From NCBI GenBank assembly GCA_947466585.1, contig CANIEU010000004.1, forward strand, positions 100,035 to 164,034: 64,000 nt of DNA, given 5' to 3'. A model generated the notes under the pieces. That model searched no databases, was not told the origin of the DNA, and saw nothing but the letters and a program-made list of their open reading frames with translations. Both the position numbers and the translations under genes were made by a program. This DNA is from Fibrobacterota bacterium (GTDB lineage: Bacteria; Fibrobacterota; Fibrobacteria; UBA11236). This document shows, one piece after another, positions 7,313 to 16,489 of this stretch (its first letter is position 1; the number at the start of each line of letters is the position of its first letter).

Positions 7313-8254
7313 TCACGCTCCGATTCGGGACAGGGGAATGCGGAACGAAAAGGCGTTGCCCTCAAATCCCACTCCGGCTTCGGTGAGCGGCTGTGCTTCG
7401 GCGTCGCCCTTGTGCAGGCGCGCCACGCTGCGGACGATGTAAAGGCCGAGGCCGACACCGTTTTGGCGGCGCGTGGTGAGGTTCGGAATGCGGTAGAACT
7501 TGTGAAAAATCTTTTTGAGGTATTTGCGCGGAAGCGGGCGGCCGCCGTCGCGCACCTCGAACCGGGCCGCGTCTCCGTTGCGCGTGACACTCAATTCGGG
7601 AGTGGAGCCGCGCCCGTATTTTTCGGCGTTGGTGATCAGGTTGGCGAGCGACATTTCGAGCAGCATGGGGTCGGCTTCCAGACGCAGACCCTTTTCAACC
7701 TTTAGCCGAATGGGGCGCGGCCATTTGGACACGAAAGTTTGGGCAAGCACGTCCGCGTCAAGGAATCGTTTGTGGAGAAGTAGTTGCCCATGCTCGAGTT
7801 GTTGGATCTTGAGCAATTGGTCGATGAGCATTCCAAGGCGCGCGCATTCGGAGAGAATGCCGTCGGCGAAGCGGTCCCGATCTTCGGGTTCGAGCGGGCC
7901 CTGGCGCAGGGTCTGCGCGAATATTTGAATGCCCGAAAGCGGCAACCGCAATTCGTGGGTCATCATGTTGGTGAAGTCGCGTTGTTGGACCTTGAGGAGG
8001 TTGCCGCGCATAACGGCGGCAAAGAACAAGGAAAGCGCGACGATGAGCAAAACACCCGCTGTGATGCCGAGCACCAGCACGGCCCAACGTCCCGCCGCAG
8101 AGAACCCCTGCAACCCGCCATGCAGTTCCGCGTGCATATCGCGGATGGTTAGGTAGTCACGGATGATGTAGATGTTCCAAAACACGATGAGCGCGATGGC
8201 CATGCAAATCGCCAGCACGAACAACGTGATGTACAGCGTACTCCGCGTTTTCAT
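7313..8254 (-). CDS. Sensor histidine kinase
   Basis: A compact membrane sensor kinase (313 residues). Transmembrane helix 1 spans about 8-31 and helix 2 about 58-82, with only about 26 residues between them, so the periplasmic sensor loop is very small and sensing is probably within the membrane. HisKA follows with the phosphorylated His100 in MMTHELRLPLSG. The ATPase domain shows the N-box NLITNAEKYG, VRDGG, IFHKFYR and VGLGLYIVRSVARLHKG. The ATG at 8254 is 4 bases after the lnt stop. It pairs with the response regulator directly downstream. Confidence 0.93.
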   Translation of the reverse strand: MKTRSTLYITLFVLAICMAIALIVFWNIYIIRDYLTIRDMHAELHGGLQGFSAAGRWAVLVLGITAGVLLIVALSLFFAAVMRGNLLKVQQRDFTNMMTHELRLPLSGIQIFAQTLRQGPLEPEDRDRFADGILSECARLGMLIDQLLKIQQLEHGQLLLHKRFLDADVLAQTFVSKWPRPIRLKVEKGLRLEADPMLLEMSLANLITNAEKYGRGSTPELSVTRNGDAARFEVRDGGRPLPRKYLKKIFHKFYRIPNLTTRRQNGVGLGLYIVRSVARLHKGDAEAQPLTEAGVGFEGNAFSFRIPLSRIGA

Positions 8255-8258
8255 GAGT

Positions 8259-9950
8259 TCAATGTACTCCTGCCGGGGTCGCCTCGCCCATGCGGATTTG
8301 ACGGCGAAGGGAACGCGAGGGCAGCAAGGCCAATAACACCCAACCGGCCAAAACACCCATAAACAGAACGTCCAGGACTCTGCCGGCACGGGTATAGAAG
8401 GTATGCCGGTTGGGAAGCGGTACCGCGCGGCGCAGCACTGTGCTATCCATCAAGGCGGTGTGACCGAGGTCGCGGCCCCAGGCATCGTAAAACACGCTCA
8501 CCCCGTTGTTGGCCGCGCGGGCCACCGGCATGCCGTTTTCAGCGGCGCGGAAGCGGGCGATGTTGGCGTGCTGATAGGGTCCGTTGCTGCGACCGAACCA
8601 GCCGTCATTGGTGATGTTGACTAGCAAGCGCGCGCCGGCAAGGCGGGCTTCACGTGCGAAGGAAGGGTAAATGACTTCGTAACAGATCGAGGGGGCCCAG
8701 CGGAGGTCACCCTGTCCCCAAATGGGATGGCCGTCTCCCGCACTGAAATCTCCCTCGCCGAGATTCACGTAGTTGATCACGGGAAACACGCCGTCGAAGG
8801 GGAGCTTTTCGCTAAAGGGGACTAGACGCATTTTGTTGTACTGCACCAAATGCGGATTCCCGCCGGTCGCCATGGTTTTTTGCGGGCCGGGCGTGAATAA
8901 AAACGCAGCGTTGTAAAACCGGTATTCGCTCCACGGACGGCGATCAACCACATAGTCGAGCGATCCGATCACTAACGGGGCGTTTGCATTGGTTGCGACC
9001 GCCTGCAGCGAATCCATCAGATCATCGCGCGTGCGAAGAAAGTCGGGCACCGCTGTTTCCGGCAGAAGGATCAGGTCCGAACCTCGAACCGGGGAAGGCC
9101 CGCCTAGAGATTCGATCTGCATTCCGCTTGCGTGACCAAGCATCGTCCGAAACGTTTTCGCGATCACTTCGGCGAAATATCCTTCATCCCACTTTTTGGT
9201 TTGGGGAATCGACGGTTGCACCATGCTGATGTCGAGCCGCGGGGCGTTTTGATCGTTGGCCTGATGCAACATCCGGGTGCCCGTGACACCGAGAAGGAGT
9301 GGAACCGCAACGAACAGGAGAGATGGGATCGAGAAAGCCTTGGTCGACAACACGCTGTTCGAGTGCTTCCCCGACGGCCCCTTTGCATAAGGGAAGAGCG
9401 CGAGGAACGCCAACATCAGCAACAGATTGGCATCCAAGATCAAGGTGGAAAGCCCGTATACGCCCCACCAAGACACGGTTTGAAACAGCACGGGATGATG
9501 ACCCAACGTATAGGCCAGATTGTTCCACGGGAACGACATTTCACCCGCGGCGCGAAAGGCTTCGAGCCCGGCCCAGGCGAGGGGATAGCCGCACAGCAGC
9601 GTCGTACGGCGGAGGCCGGGGGGGAGACGCCAAGCGCGCGCGAAACCCAACCCGAGCAGTCCGTTGAAAAGCGAAAGAAACGCGACGAGTACAACCAGAC
9701 CTCCGCCTACCACGAAGGCCGGCCCGACCTTCATCACGTTCCAGATCCACCAATACATCACGGTATTGTAGGCCAGGCCTGCGAGGAACCAAGCCCGAAA
9801 GGCGCGTCCCGGAGTGAGAATCGTGGTGGCGAGAAAAGCCGGTGCAAGCACGGCGAAGGCCAGCGGACCAAGCGGAAAGGGCGGGTAACACAGCGCCCAA
9901 AGCAGGGAGGCGACGAAGATGGTAAGAGCAGGGAAGAGGTAGACGATCAT
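8259..9950 (-). CDS. lnt: Apolipoprotein N-acyltransferase
   Basis: Adds the third acyl chain to the N-terminal Cys of lipoproteins, the last step of lipoprotein maturation in the inner membrane of diderm bacteria. The 563-residue protein has six to seven hydrophobic segments in the first 225 residues, then a periplasmic nitrilase-like domain with the catalytic triad Glu298 (LILLPETAVP), Lys373 (QYNKMRLVPFSE) and Cys423 (PSICYEVIYP), and a final transmembrane helix. Length is slightly above the usual 500-530. It starts a group followed closely by the kinase and regulator. Several predicted lipoproteins in this window are presumably substrates. Confidence 0.95.
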   Translation of the reverse strand: MIVYLFPALTIFVASLLWALCYPPFPLGPLAFAVLAPAFLATTILTPGRAFRAWFLAGLAYNTVMYWWIWNVMKVGPAFVVGGGLVVLVAFLSLFNGLLGLGFARAWRLPPGLRRTTLLCGYPLAWAGLEAFRAAGEMSFPWNNLAYTLGHHPVLFQTVSWWGVYGLSTLILDANLLLMLAFLALFPYAKGPSGKHSNSVLSTKAFSIPSLLFVAVPLLLGVTGTRMLHQANDQNAPRLDISMVQPSIPQTKKWDEGYFAEVIAKTFRTMLGHASGMQIESLGGPSPVRGSDLILLPETAVPDFLRTRDDLMDSLQAVATNANAPLVIGSLDYVVDRRPWSEYRFYNAAFLFTPGPQKTMATGGNPHLVQYNKMRLVPFSEKLPFDGVFPVINYVNLGEGDFSAGDGHPIWGQGDLRWAPSICYEVIYPSFAREARLAGARLLVNITNDGWFGRSNGPYQHANIARFRAAENGMPVARAANNGVSVFYDAWGRDLGHTALMDSTVLRRAVPLPNRHTFYTRAGRVLDVLFMGVLAGWVLLALLPSRSLRRQIRMGEATPAGVH

Positions 9951-9981
9951 CGGTCGCTGGCTTGGATGCGCGGGGTTTGGT

Positions 9982-10734
9982 TCAGCGCTTGTTCTGCGGG
10001 TGAAAGAGGACTACGAATTCGCCGCGCGGGGTGACCTTGGCGAAGTGGGCGCTGAGTTCCGAAACCGGTCCGCGCCGGAACTCTTCGAACTTCTTGGTCA
10101 TTTCGCGGGCGGCTACCACGTGCAGATCGGGCCCGAATACCTGACCGATTTCTCCCAGGAAGGAGACGATTTGGTAAGGGGCAACGTAAAACCCCAAGGT
10201 GGGCGCGTGATTTTCGTCTTCGTTCCAGCGTTCCTTGAGATGCTCAAGCTTGTGGATGCGCTGCGCCGATTTTTTGGGAGGAAAGTTTTCGAACGAAAAC
10301 CGGTCGGTGGGCAGGCCGGAAGAGGTGATGGCGGCTAAAAGTGCCGAAGGGCCCGGAATCGAATACACCGACACGTTTTCGGCAAGCGAAGCCTTGACGA
10401 GATTGAAGGCCGGGTCGGCGATGCCGGGAGTTCCCGCATCGCAAATGAGAGCGATGGCTTCGCCGTCGCGCAGGCGTTGCACGATGCCGGCGGTCACCTT
10501 TTCCTTGTTGAAATCGTGATAGGGTTCGACCGGCTTCCGTACGCCGTAGTGATCGAGCAGCACCCGGGAGTGCCGCGTATCTTCGGCCAGAATGCGGTCG
10601 CACGATTTCAAAATGCGGACGGCGCGGAAGGTGATGTCTTCCAGGTTCCCGATCGGGGTGGCGACAAGATAGAGGCCAGGGTCGAGCGGGGGGAGTGCCG
10701 GCGAGGCGGCGAGCGGGTTCTGTTCGATGGACAT
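9982..10734 (-). CDS. rsmI: 16S rRNA 2'-O-ribose C1402 methyltransferase
   Basis: Methylates the 2'-OH of C1402 in the ribosomal decoding centre using SAM. The 250-residue protein begins its tetrapyrrole-methylase-like fold with LYLVATPIGNLEDITFRA at 21-38 and AEDTRHSRVLLDHYG, both highly characteristic, followed by CDAGTPGIADPAF. The C-terminal portion contains FYVAPYQI and EMTKKFEEFRRG, also family hallmarks. It lies 31 bases upstream of the lnt start on the same strand. Confidence 0.94.
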   Translation of the reverse strand: MSIEQNPLAASPALPPLDPGLYLVATPIGNLEDITFRAVRILKSCDRILAEDTRHSRVLLDHYGVRKPVEPYHDFNKEKVTAGIVQRLRDGEAIALICDAGTPGIADPAFNLVKASLAENVSVYSIPGPSALLAAITSSGLPTDRFSFENFPPKKSAQRIHKLEHLKERWNEDENHAPTLGFYVAPYQIVSFLGEIGQVFGPDLHVVAAREMTKKFEEFRRGPVSELSAHFAKVTPRGEFVVLFHPQNKR

Positions 10735-10773
10735 GCGGTGAAGTTAGGAATGCCGGGCGCGTTAATCGCCGAT

Positions 10774-11643
10774 TCAGCGTTTAGTGACGCGCCCGAACTG
10801 ATACATCCCCTGCACGGCGACGCGCATGGAGGTCACCGTCCATTCCGCAGGACCGGATCCGGTGCTGGGGGCCACAATGCTCCAATCAGCATCGCTGTGG
10901 AGCGCGAGATGGGAGAAACCGATGCCATAGGCCATCGCCCAGCGTTTGTCGAAGTCTTGTTGAAAGCCGGTCTGGATTTCGAACCCGGCACCGGCAGGGT
11001 CGGTGACGGCCCGCACGCTGCGGTCAGAGGTGCGGATGCCGGTGGGCCCGAAGGACCAGATGTGGGTGTAGGAGGCGTACAGTCCGGGTTGTCCGTTCAC
11101 GGAGAGCAAGGCGATGGGAACGAGCCACCGTACGCCGGCACCGGCGAAATGCGCCTGCTGGGTGTAGCTGTATTCGGTCGGGGAGTCGTTGTTTTTTTGC
11201 CCGAGTCCCGTCATGCGGTAGTAGTAGTGTTCGGTCCGCAGCAGAATATCGAAGTGCCTCGAAACCGGGATGCCCATCATCAAACCGACCGGAAAAAACA
11301 CGTGGACTGGGTCCTGGCGTTGCAGAATACGTTCGCCATTCGCACCGGCCTGTGCCGACATTTCAGAGGAAAACAGATCGCGCGCGGAATGTTCCGCGAA
11401 GGCCACGCCCGCGTTGAGTGCGACGTAGCGACCGCGCCGTTTCAGTTTGGCGTTCAGGCTGTCGGTGCGGGCCAGCACGCGCCCGGAATCTTGGGGGGCA
11501 CCGGGTGGTTTCCCTACTTCGACCTTGCGGATCTCATCGATCTTGGCGGAGTCGCTTTGAAACACCGGAGAGGAAGTGGCGGCGTCTTGCGCGAAACCGG
11601 CTGCGGCGCAAAACAGGATGCTGCAAAACAGAATGCCCTTCAT
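10774..11643 (-). CDS. Predicted outer-membrane beta-barrel protein, function unknown
   Basis: A 289-residue protein with a clear signal peptide (MKGILFCSILFCAAAGFAQD). The mature part has alternating hydrophobic and polar residues and many aromatic residues, such as LLRTEHYYYRMTG and AYGIGFSHLALHS, and ends with the strand-like MRVAVQGMYQFGRVTKR. This is the pattern of an outer-membrane barrel of 8-12 strands, though the last residue is not aromatic. The ATG at 11643 overlaps the nadD stop (ATGA), so it is translationally coupled to nadD. I do not recognise a named family. Confidence 0.65.
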   Translation of the reverse strand: MKGILFCSILFCAAAGFAQDAATSSPVFQSDSAKIDEIRKVEVGKPPGAPQDSGRVLARTDSLNAKLKRRGRYVALNAGVAFAEHSARDLFSSEMSAQAGANGERILQRQDPVHVFFPVGLMMGIPVSRHFDILLRTEHYYYRMTGLGQKNNDSPTEYSYTQQAHFAGAGVRWLVPIALLSVNGQPGLYASYTHIWSFGPTGIRTSDRSVRAVTDPAGAGFEIQTGFQQDFDKRWAMAYGIGFSHLALHSDADWSIVAPSTGSGPAEWTVTSMRVAVQGMYQFGRVTKR

Positions 11644-12224
11644 GCGAGGGCCTCAGCGCGATACAGGTTGCGGGCGCGAATCACCTCGGCGACGGCTTGC
11701 GGCAACGAAGCGAGCGCAGCCTCGCGATCGCTCGCGAGCCATGTGCGGTAAACGGTGGATTGATCGGGCATCTCGGGGAAATCCAGGGCGGTCACACCGG
11801 CCGGCAACTCACCGAACGGAAAACCCTCTCGTGGATAAACAGCCACGTGCGCGGCAGCCAGCACGGCTTCGGGCTGATGCCAACTCGGGAAAGCGTTCCA
11901 GTTATCGGCACCCAGCAGGAGATGCCAATCGTGACCCTCGCCATGACGGGTCCGCAAGGCGGCTAGCGTGTGCACGGTGTAGGAGGGGACGGGTAGGGTG
12001 GCTTCGATGTCGGATGCTTCGGAACCGGGTTCCTGCGCGGCCAAAGCGCGAGTCATCTGCATACGGTCGTCGAACGCGGTGGACGGCAGCCCTTTGTGTG
12101 GCGGGGTATAAGTGGGGACCCACAGAACCTTGTCGAGACCCAAGCGGGTGCGCGCCGCCCGCGCCAACGCGGCGTGGGCCGCGTGCGGAGGATCGAAGGA
12201 GCCGCCGAGCACGCCGATGCGCAT
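11640..12224 (-). CDS. nadD: Nicotinate-mononucleotide adenylyltransferase
   Basis: Transfers AMP to nicotinate mononucleotide to form deamido-NAD. The 194-residue protein begins MRIGVLGGSFDPPHAAHAAL, the nucleotidyltransferase (H/T)xGH-containing start of NadD, followed by VPTYTPPHKG (substrate loop) and LLGADNWNAFPSW. The C-terminal DQSTVYRTWLAS plays the role of the ISSTxIR motif. It is 6 bases downstream of the BamD-like gene and overlaps the following barrel gene by 4 bases. Confidence 0.93.
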   Translation of the reverse strand: MRIGVLGGSFDPPHAAHAALARAARTRLGLDKVLWVPTYTPPHKGLPSTAFDDRMQMTRALAAQEPGSEASDIEATLPVPSYTVHTLAALRTRHGEGHDWHLLLGADNWNAFPSWHQPEAVLAAAHVAVYPREGFPFGELPAGVTALDFPEMPDQSTVYRTWLASDREAALASLPQAVAEVIRARNLYRAEALA

Positions 12225-12230
12225 AGGAGT

Positions 12231-13148
12231 TTAGTGAGCGGGTTTCTCGAGAGGCGTGGAAACGTTCTCGCGGGTGGTGTCCTTCGGCTGTTCTACAGGC
12301 TTGGCAGCCTTTTCCAGCTCGCGGCGTTCCTTCTCCTTGGTCTTCTGGTACCGAGTTTTGGCCTTCTCCAGTTTGTGGCGGGTGTCCTTGAGTCGGACGA
12401 GGAAGGGGTCGTCTTGGGCGACGCCATCGAATTGTTCCAAGATGCTTTCGGCTTCGGGATACTGATCGAGCGCGATGTAGCATTCCGCCAGTTTCAGATT
12501 AATCTCGCGGCGGGGAATGCGGTCGCCGTAATCGGCCAGCAGTTGTTTGTAATAGATGGCCGCTGCCAGCGGTTCGTCCATCCGGCGGTAGAGGTGCGCC
12601 ACCAACAGGTCGCGGTCGGCCAGCAGTTGACCGAGGCGGTCGAGTTCATTACGAGCGCTGTCGGCCTGTTCGGCGGTCGGGAACTCTGCGAGATAGGTTT
12701 CCAGTTCGCGGATCGCTTCGAGCGTTTTGGTTTGATCGCGCTGCGGGATCAGCACTTGTGCCGCCATGCTGCGGGCCATGCGCCAGCGCGCGGTTTCGGC
12801 GTAGCGCCGAGAGGTGGGGTAATCGCGCAGAAAGGCTGAGAACTCCTGCTCCGCTTCTTCCCATTCCTTGAGGCGGAAGTGGGAATCGGAAAGCTCGAAA
12901 TCGGCCTGCTCCACGTGCTCGGTGCCCGCGCAAGTCACGAGAAAATCGCCGTAGCCTTCTTTCGCATAGGCGTAGCGACCCTTGGTGTAGCGATCGTGCA
13001 GCTTGTCGAACTTTTCCTGGCAATCGCCTTTGAGATCCTTGGGTTTGCTCGAGGAGCAGCCGACGAAACCCGGCAAAAAGATCAGTCCGGTCGCCAGAAG
13101 GGCGGACAGGCCGAAAACCGAGGAGCGGGATAGGAAGGATCGGATCAT
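12231..13148 (-). CDS. bamD: BamD-like outer-membrane assembly lipoprotein
   Basis: TPR lipoprotein of the YfiO/BamD type, which supports BamA in inserting barrel proteins. A lipoprotein signal peptide ends in PGFVGC with the lipidated Cys at residue 31. About five TPR-like helical pairs follow, including YAKEGYGDFLVTCAG, FELSDSHFRLKEWEEAE and AECYIALDQYPEAESILEQF, and the pattern of YP-T/S-x-x-A turns fits BamD. The C-terminus (about 255-305) is a highly charged KTRYQKTKEKERRELEK tail ending in a Pro/Thr-rich end. The ATG at 13148 was chosen because it begins the signal peptide; the longer frame runs into the palindromic repeat upstream. Confidence 0.8.
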   Translation of the reverse strand: MIRSFLSRSSVFGLSALLATGLIFLPGFVGCSSSKPKDLKGDCQEKFDKLHDRYTKGRYAYAKEGYGDFLVTCAGTEHVEQADFELSDSHFRLKEWEEAEQEFSAFLRDYPTSRRYAETARWRMARSMAAQVLIPQRDQTKTLEAIRELETYLAEFPTAEQADSARNELDRLGQLLADRDLLVAHLYRRMDEPLAAAIYYKQLLADYGDRIPRREINLKLAECYIALDQYPEAESILEQFDGVAQDDPFLVRLKDTRHKLEKAKTRYQKTKEKERRELEKAAKPVEQPKDTTRENVSTPLEKPAH

Positions 13149-13212
13149 GAAGGTGTGCGGCTCCTCGCACTGCTCGGGAACCCGAAACGTGCGGTCATGC
13201 GTGAGCCGGCGC

Positions 13213-13291
13213 ACGGGGTGCCCCGTTTTAGAACGAGGCACCCCGTTTAACGATCGGGCGCCTCGTCCTTGAACGGGGCGCTCCGCGTAAC
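13213..13291. repeat. Palindromic AACGGGGCGC-type word repeat
   Basis: Four imperfect copies of an 18-22 base word follow one another: ACGGGGTGCCCCGTTTT, AACGAGGCACCCCGTTTA, ACGATCGGGCGCCTCGTCC, AACGGGGCGCTCCGCG. Neighbouring copies are complementary, so the stretch can fold into hairpins (GGGGTGCC pairs with GGCACCCC). It lies in the 243-bp divergent region between the BamD-like gene and lptF. No plausible protein is encoded. Confidence 0.75.
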
Positions 13292-13391
13292 CGCCGGAGA
13301 GCGGCAAACATACCAACTTGACCCCCCCCTGCACAACGCTGCGGCTTGCTGCAACTTGCCGTAACAGGCCTAGGTTCTATATTCCCCAGCG

Positions 13392-14825
13392 GTGATCCTC
13401 GCGAAATACATCCTTCGGGAACATATTGCCCCCTTTCTGTATTCGTTATTCGTCATCACCTTCCTGTTTCTGGTCGACTTTCTGATTCGCATACTGTCCT
13501 CCATTCTCAGTAAAGGGCTGGATTGGCGGGTGGTGCTGGAAATCGTGGCCCTGAACATGGCCTGGATGCTGGCGCTCTCGATTCCGATGGCGGTACTGGT
13601 TTCCGCCCTGATGGCTTTCGGCAGGCTTTCGGCCGACAACGAAACCACCGCCCTGCGTGCCCTCGGCATTTCGCCGCTGAAGGCGATGGTTCCCGTCTTG
13701 CTCACCGCCGCCCTGCTTACGGCCGGGTTGATTTGGTTCAACGACCGGGTTTTGCCCGACGCCAACTACCGCGCCGCCGCCTTGCGCAACGACATCGGCC
13801 GCAAGAAACCCGCAGCCCTGATCGCCCCACGCCGGGTGATCCGGGATTTCGAAGGATATCAACTGTGGATGAACCGCGTAGACCCGTCGACGGATAAGTT
13901 CCAGGGCGTCCGCATCTATCAGCAAGAGCGCGGTCAACCGATGCGGTACACCTATGCCGACTCGGCGTCTTTGGCCTATACTCCCGACGGCAAGAATCTC
14001 CTGATCCATCTCTATCATGGCGAAAACCATGTGATCGAACCGCGGAATCCGAATCAATATCTCCGCATCCGGTTTCGCGAACAGACGGCGGCGATTCGGA
14101 ACGTAGACGCCGCCCTGAACCGCGAGAAGCGCAGCTATCGTACCGACCGTGAAATGTCGGTCGAAGACATGATGAAAATCGTGCGCGACAATCAGGCCCA
14201 GCTCAAGAATATCAATGAGGAATTTTCGGCCTCGATCTTTGAGGAAATCCGAGGGATGGACCTGCGTCTGGCCGCCGACTCCGCCAACCCGGTTCCGCCG
14301 CGCCTCCTGAATCTCGATTGGAAAAAAGAAATCGGTTTGACGCCCACCCATATCGCGATTGCGCGCAGACAGGAGTCCGACAAGGTTTTTCTGCTCGAAC
14401 GTTATGAGGCACGGTCCTCGGCGGTGCGGATGGAAATCAGCCAGTACTTGGTCGAGGTGCATAAAAAGTATTCCATCCCCTTTGCCTGCCTGATCTTCGT
14501 GCTGGTGGGCGCGCCACTGGGCATCATGGCGCGTCGCGGGGGGCTCGGTACCGGCGTGATTTACAGCCTTGCCTTTTTCGTGTTGTACTGGGTCGCCATG
14601 ATCCGCGGTGAAGCCTTGTCCGACAAACTCCAACTCAGCCCGTGGGTGGCAATGTGGGGGCCGAACGCGCTGGTCGGGGCCGGAGGCTTGTGGCTGGTAT
14701 GGCGCATGGTGCGCGAGAAATACGTCGCCGTCGAACGCCGCTCCTGGTGGGCGCGCGTGCGGGCGTTTCTACGCGCATTCGCGAGCCGGTTCCGCCGTGC
14801 GAAGGATTCCGGAGCCGCGGCATGA
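13392..14825 (+). CDS. lptF: LPS export permease of the LptF/LptG (YjgP/YjgQ) family, first copy
   Basis: Inner-membrane subunit of the Lpt ABC transporter that extracts lipopolysaccharide. The 477-residue protein has three N-terminal transmembrane helices (about 12-35, 52-76, 97-118), the family sequence MAFGRLSADNETTALRALGIS at the coupling-helix region, a periplasmic beta-jellyroll-like middle with NDRVLPDANYRAAALR at its entrance, and three C-terminal helices (about 365-450). A GTG at 13392 is used as start. Its stop overlaps the start of the next permease (ATGA), and the two should form the heterodimer. The helical insert near residues 235-330 is longer than in proteobacterial LptF. Which copy equals F and which G is not certain. 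Confidence 0.88.
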   Translation: MILAKYILREHIAPFLYSLFVITFLFLVDFLIRILSSILSKGLDWRVVLEIVALNMAWMLALSIPMAVLVSALMAFGRLSADNETTALRALGISPLKAMVPVLLTAALLTAGLIWFNDRVLPDANYRAAALRNDIGRKKPAALIAPRRVIRDFEGYQLWMNRVDPSTDKFQGVRIYQQERGQPMRYTYADSASLAYTPDGKNLLIHLYHGENHVIEPRNPNQYLRIRFREQTAAIRNVDAALNREKRSYRTDREMSVEDMMKIVRDNQAQLKNINEEFSASIFEEIRGMDLRLAADSANPVPPRLLNLDWKKEIGLTPTHIAIARRQESDKVFLLERYEARSSAVRMEISQYLVEVHKKYSIPFACLIFVLVGAPLGIMARRGGLGTGVIYSLAFFVLYWVAMIRGEALSDKLQLSPWVAMWGPNALVGAGGLWLVWRMVREKYVAVERRSWWARVRAFLRAFASRFRRAKDSGAAA

Positions 14826-15898
14826 AGATTTACGCCAAACACGTGCTCAAGAGTTTTCTCGGCCTGTTTTTGCTGGTCTTCTTCAGCGCCGTCGCTGTGT
14901 TTCTCATTATCGACTTCGCGGGCAACAGCCGCGTGTGGATCACGCGCCTGCCTGCGGAGCGTACCGCCTACTACATCAATTACCTGCCTTACATCGCCTA
15001 TCTGGTTTGCCCGATCGCTCTGCTGCTGGCTGCGGTTTTCTCGGTAGGCAACCTCGCCAAGCATTTCGAAATCGTTGCCCTCCGGGCCGCCGGGTTGTCG
15101 GTGACCAGCATTCTCGCCCCGGTTTTTCTGGTAGGGTTTCTGGTGAGCGCAGCGATGTTCGTATTGCAAGACCGCGTGCTTCCCGATGCCAATCAGCGGC
15201 GTTTTCAGATTCAGGAGCCGGGCGATGGCATGTTCGACGGCAGCGACCCGCGCGAGCGCTTCAACTATCTGTACACCGCTGCGGATGCAACGTTACTGTA
15301 CTTTCAGCATTACAGCGGACAATTGCGGTCAGGAACCTTGGTGACGGCGCTGCGTCTGAAAAACGGGTCTCCGGAACTTCGGGTTGATGCGCATACTCTG
15401 CAATGGAACGACACCACGGGTTGGTCTTTCCTTTCGGGAACGCGTCGCGCCTTTCGCGGCGACAGTGTCGTAACGGACACTTTCACCGAGTGGAAGCTGC
15501 CCGGGTTTGTCGATCCCCCGGCAGATTTGCTGGACACGCGCGCCTACCCCGATGAAATGTCGCTGGCAGAGCTCGCGCGTCGGATCGGAGTGCTGCGTCG
15601 CAACGGTGAACCCGCCTCCGCCTTGCGAACGCACTGGCACTTCCGCTTTGCCAGCGCGCTCGTCAACTTGATCATGGCTATGCTGGGAGCGTTGCTTGCG
15701 GTCAATTCCGTGCGCACAGGGCTGGCCCGCAATTTCGGCATCGGCCTTTTCATCACCTTCCTGTATTACGTCACCTTGCGGATCGGCCTCGTTTTGGGCG
15801 AGAACGGTGGGTTGTCCCCGCCGCTCGCCGCATGGTTCGGGAACCTGGTATTCCTTCCGTTGGCCGTGACGCTTTGGTGGAGGGCGGCGCGTGCTTGA
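14822..15898 (+). CDS. lptG: LPS export permease of the LptF/LptG family, second copy
   Basis: Partner permease of the Lpt transporter (358 residues). The N-terminus MKIYAKHVLKSFLGLFLLVF is typical of the family; three N-terminal helices follow, with VGNLAKHFEIVALRAAGLS as the cytoplasmic coupling segment and QDRVLPDANQRRF at the entrance to the periplasmic domain. Three helices close the protein. The ATG at 14822 overlaps the first permease stop by 4 bases; a longer frame starting further upstream was rejected for this reason. Its own stop overlaps the tadA start by 8 bases. Confidence 0.88.
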   Translation: MKIYAKHVLKSFLGLFLLVFFSAVAVFLIIDFAGNSRVWITRLPAERTAYYINYLPYIAYLVCPIALLLAAVFSVGNLAKHFEIVALRAAGLSVTSILAPVFLVGFLVSAAMFVLQDRVLPDANQRRFQIQEPGDGMFDGSDPRERFNYLYTAADATLLYFQHYSGQLRSGTLVTALRLKNGSPELRVDAHTLQWNDTTGWSFLSGTRRAFRGDSVVTDTFTEWKLPGFVDPPADLLDTRAYPDEMSLAELARRIGVLRRNGEPASALRTHWHFRFASALVNLIMAMLGALLAVNSVRTGLARNFGIGLFITFLYYVTLRIGLVLGENGGLSPPLAAWFGNLVFLPLAVTLWWRAARA

Positions 15899-16436
15899 TT
15901 CCTCACTTCTCGAATCCCAAGCCGCCCAAGACGAGCGGTTTTTACATGCTGCGCTGAACGAGGCCGCCAAAGGCGGAGAAAAGGGCGAAGTGCCCATCGG
16001 CTGCGTGCTGGTCAAAGAGGGGCGCATTCTCGGACGCGGTCACAACCTAATGGAAACTTTGCGCGATCCCACGGCGCATGCGGAGATCCTCGCGATCGGC
16101 GCTGCGTGCCAGGCGCTCGACAATTGGCGCCTCGACGGCTGTACGTTGTACGTGACGCTCGAACCTTGTCCGATGTGTGCGGGCGCTATTCTCAATAGCC
16201 GCATTTCCCGCGTGGTGTTCGGCGCGCGCGACAAGCGCTTGGGCGCATTGGGGTCGACCTACGACATCCTCGACGAAAATCCCATCAACCGGGTCGTGGT
16301 CGTGGAAGGCCCGGCCATGGAAGATGCCTGCCTCGAAATGTTGCGCGCGTTTTTTCGGGAACTGCGGTCCAAAAAGAAGTCCGAAACGGAAGGACTGAGC
16401 CCGGAATCCACCGGAATCGATTCGATTTCGGATTAA
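15891..16436 (+). CDS. tadA: tRNA-specific adenosine deaminase
   Basis: Converts A34 to inosine in the tRNA-Arg(ACG) anticodon. The 181-residue protein has the zinc deaminase signatures HAE at 63-65 (His ligand and catalytic Glu) and PCPMC at 92-96 (two Cys ligands), with GEVPIGCVLV and RISRVVFGARDKRLGALGS as further TadA markers. The GTG at 15891 overlaps the lptG stop. The last 20 residues are Ser/Glu-rich and beyond the usual length. The small SRP RNA gene follows, the same neighbourhood as in Bacillus, where scr lies next to tadA. Confidence 0.95.
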   Translation: MLDSSLLESQAAQDERFLHAALNEAAKGGEKGEVPIGCVLVKEGRILGRGHNLMETLRDPTAHAEILAIGAACQALDNWRLDGCTLYVTLEPCPMCAGAILNSRISRVVFGARDKRLGALGSTYDILDENPINRVVVVEGPAMEDACLEMLRAFFRELRSKKKSETEGLSPESTGIDSISD

Positions 16437-16448
16437 AAAAGGTTTCCG

Positions 16449-16471
16449 GGATTGCGGCCGACCTGCAATCC
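16449..16471 (+). terminator. Hairpin after tadA
   Basis: GGATTGC (16449-16455) pairs with GCAATCC (16465-16471) around a 9-base loop, followed by TTGTAACTTTG. It is a weak intrinsic terminator candidate placed between tadA and the SRP RNA gene. Confidence 0.35.
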
Positions 16472-16489
16472 TTGTAACTTTGATCCGCT

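Noticed and set aside
9132..10034. 300-codon plus-strand reading frame opposite lnt
   Set aside because: Arg/Gly/Glu-rich antisense shadow of lnt without any motif.
13446..14633. 395-codon minus-strand reading frame opposite lptF
   Set aside because: Antisense shadow of an unambiguous lptF; Gln/His-rich composition and no motif.
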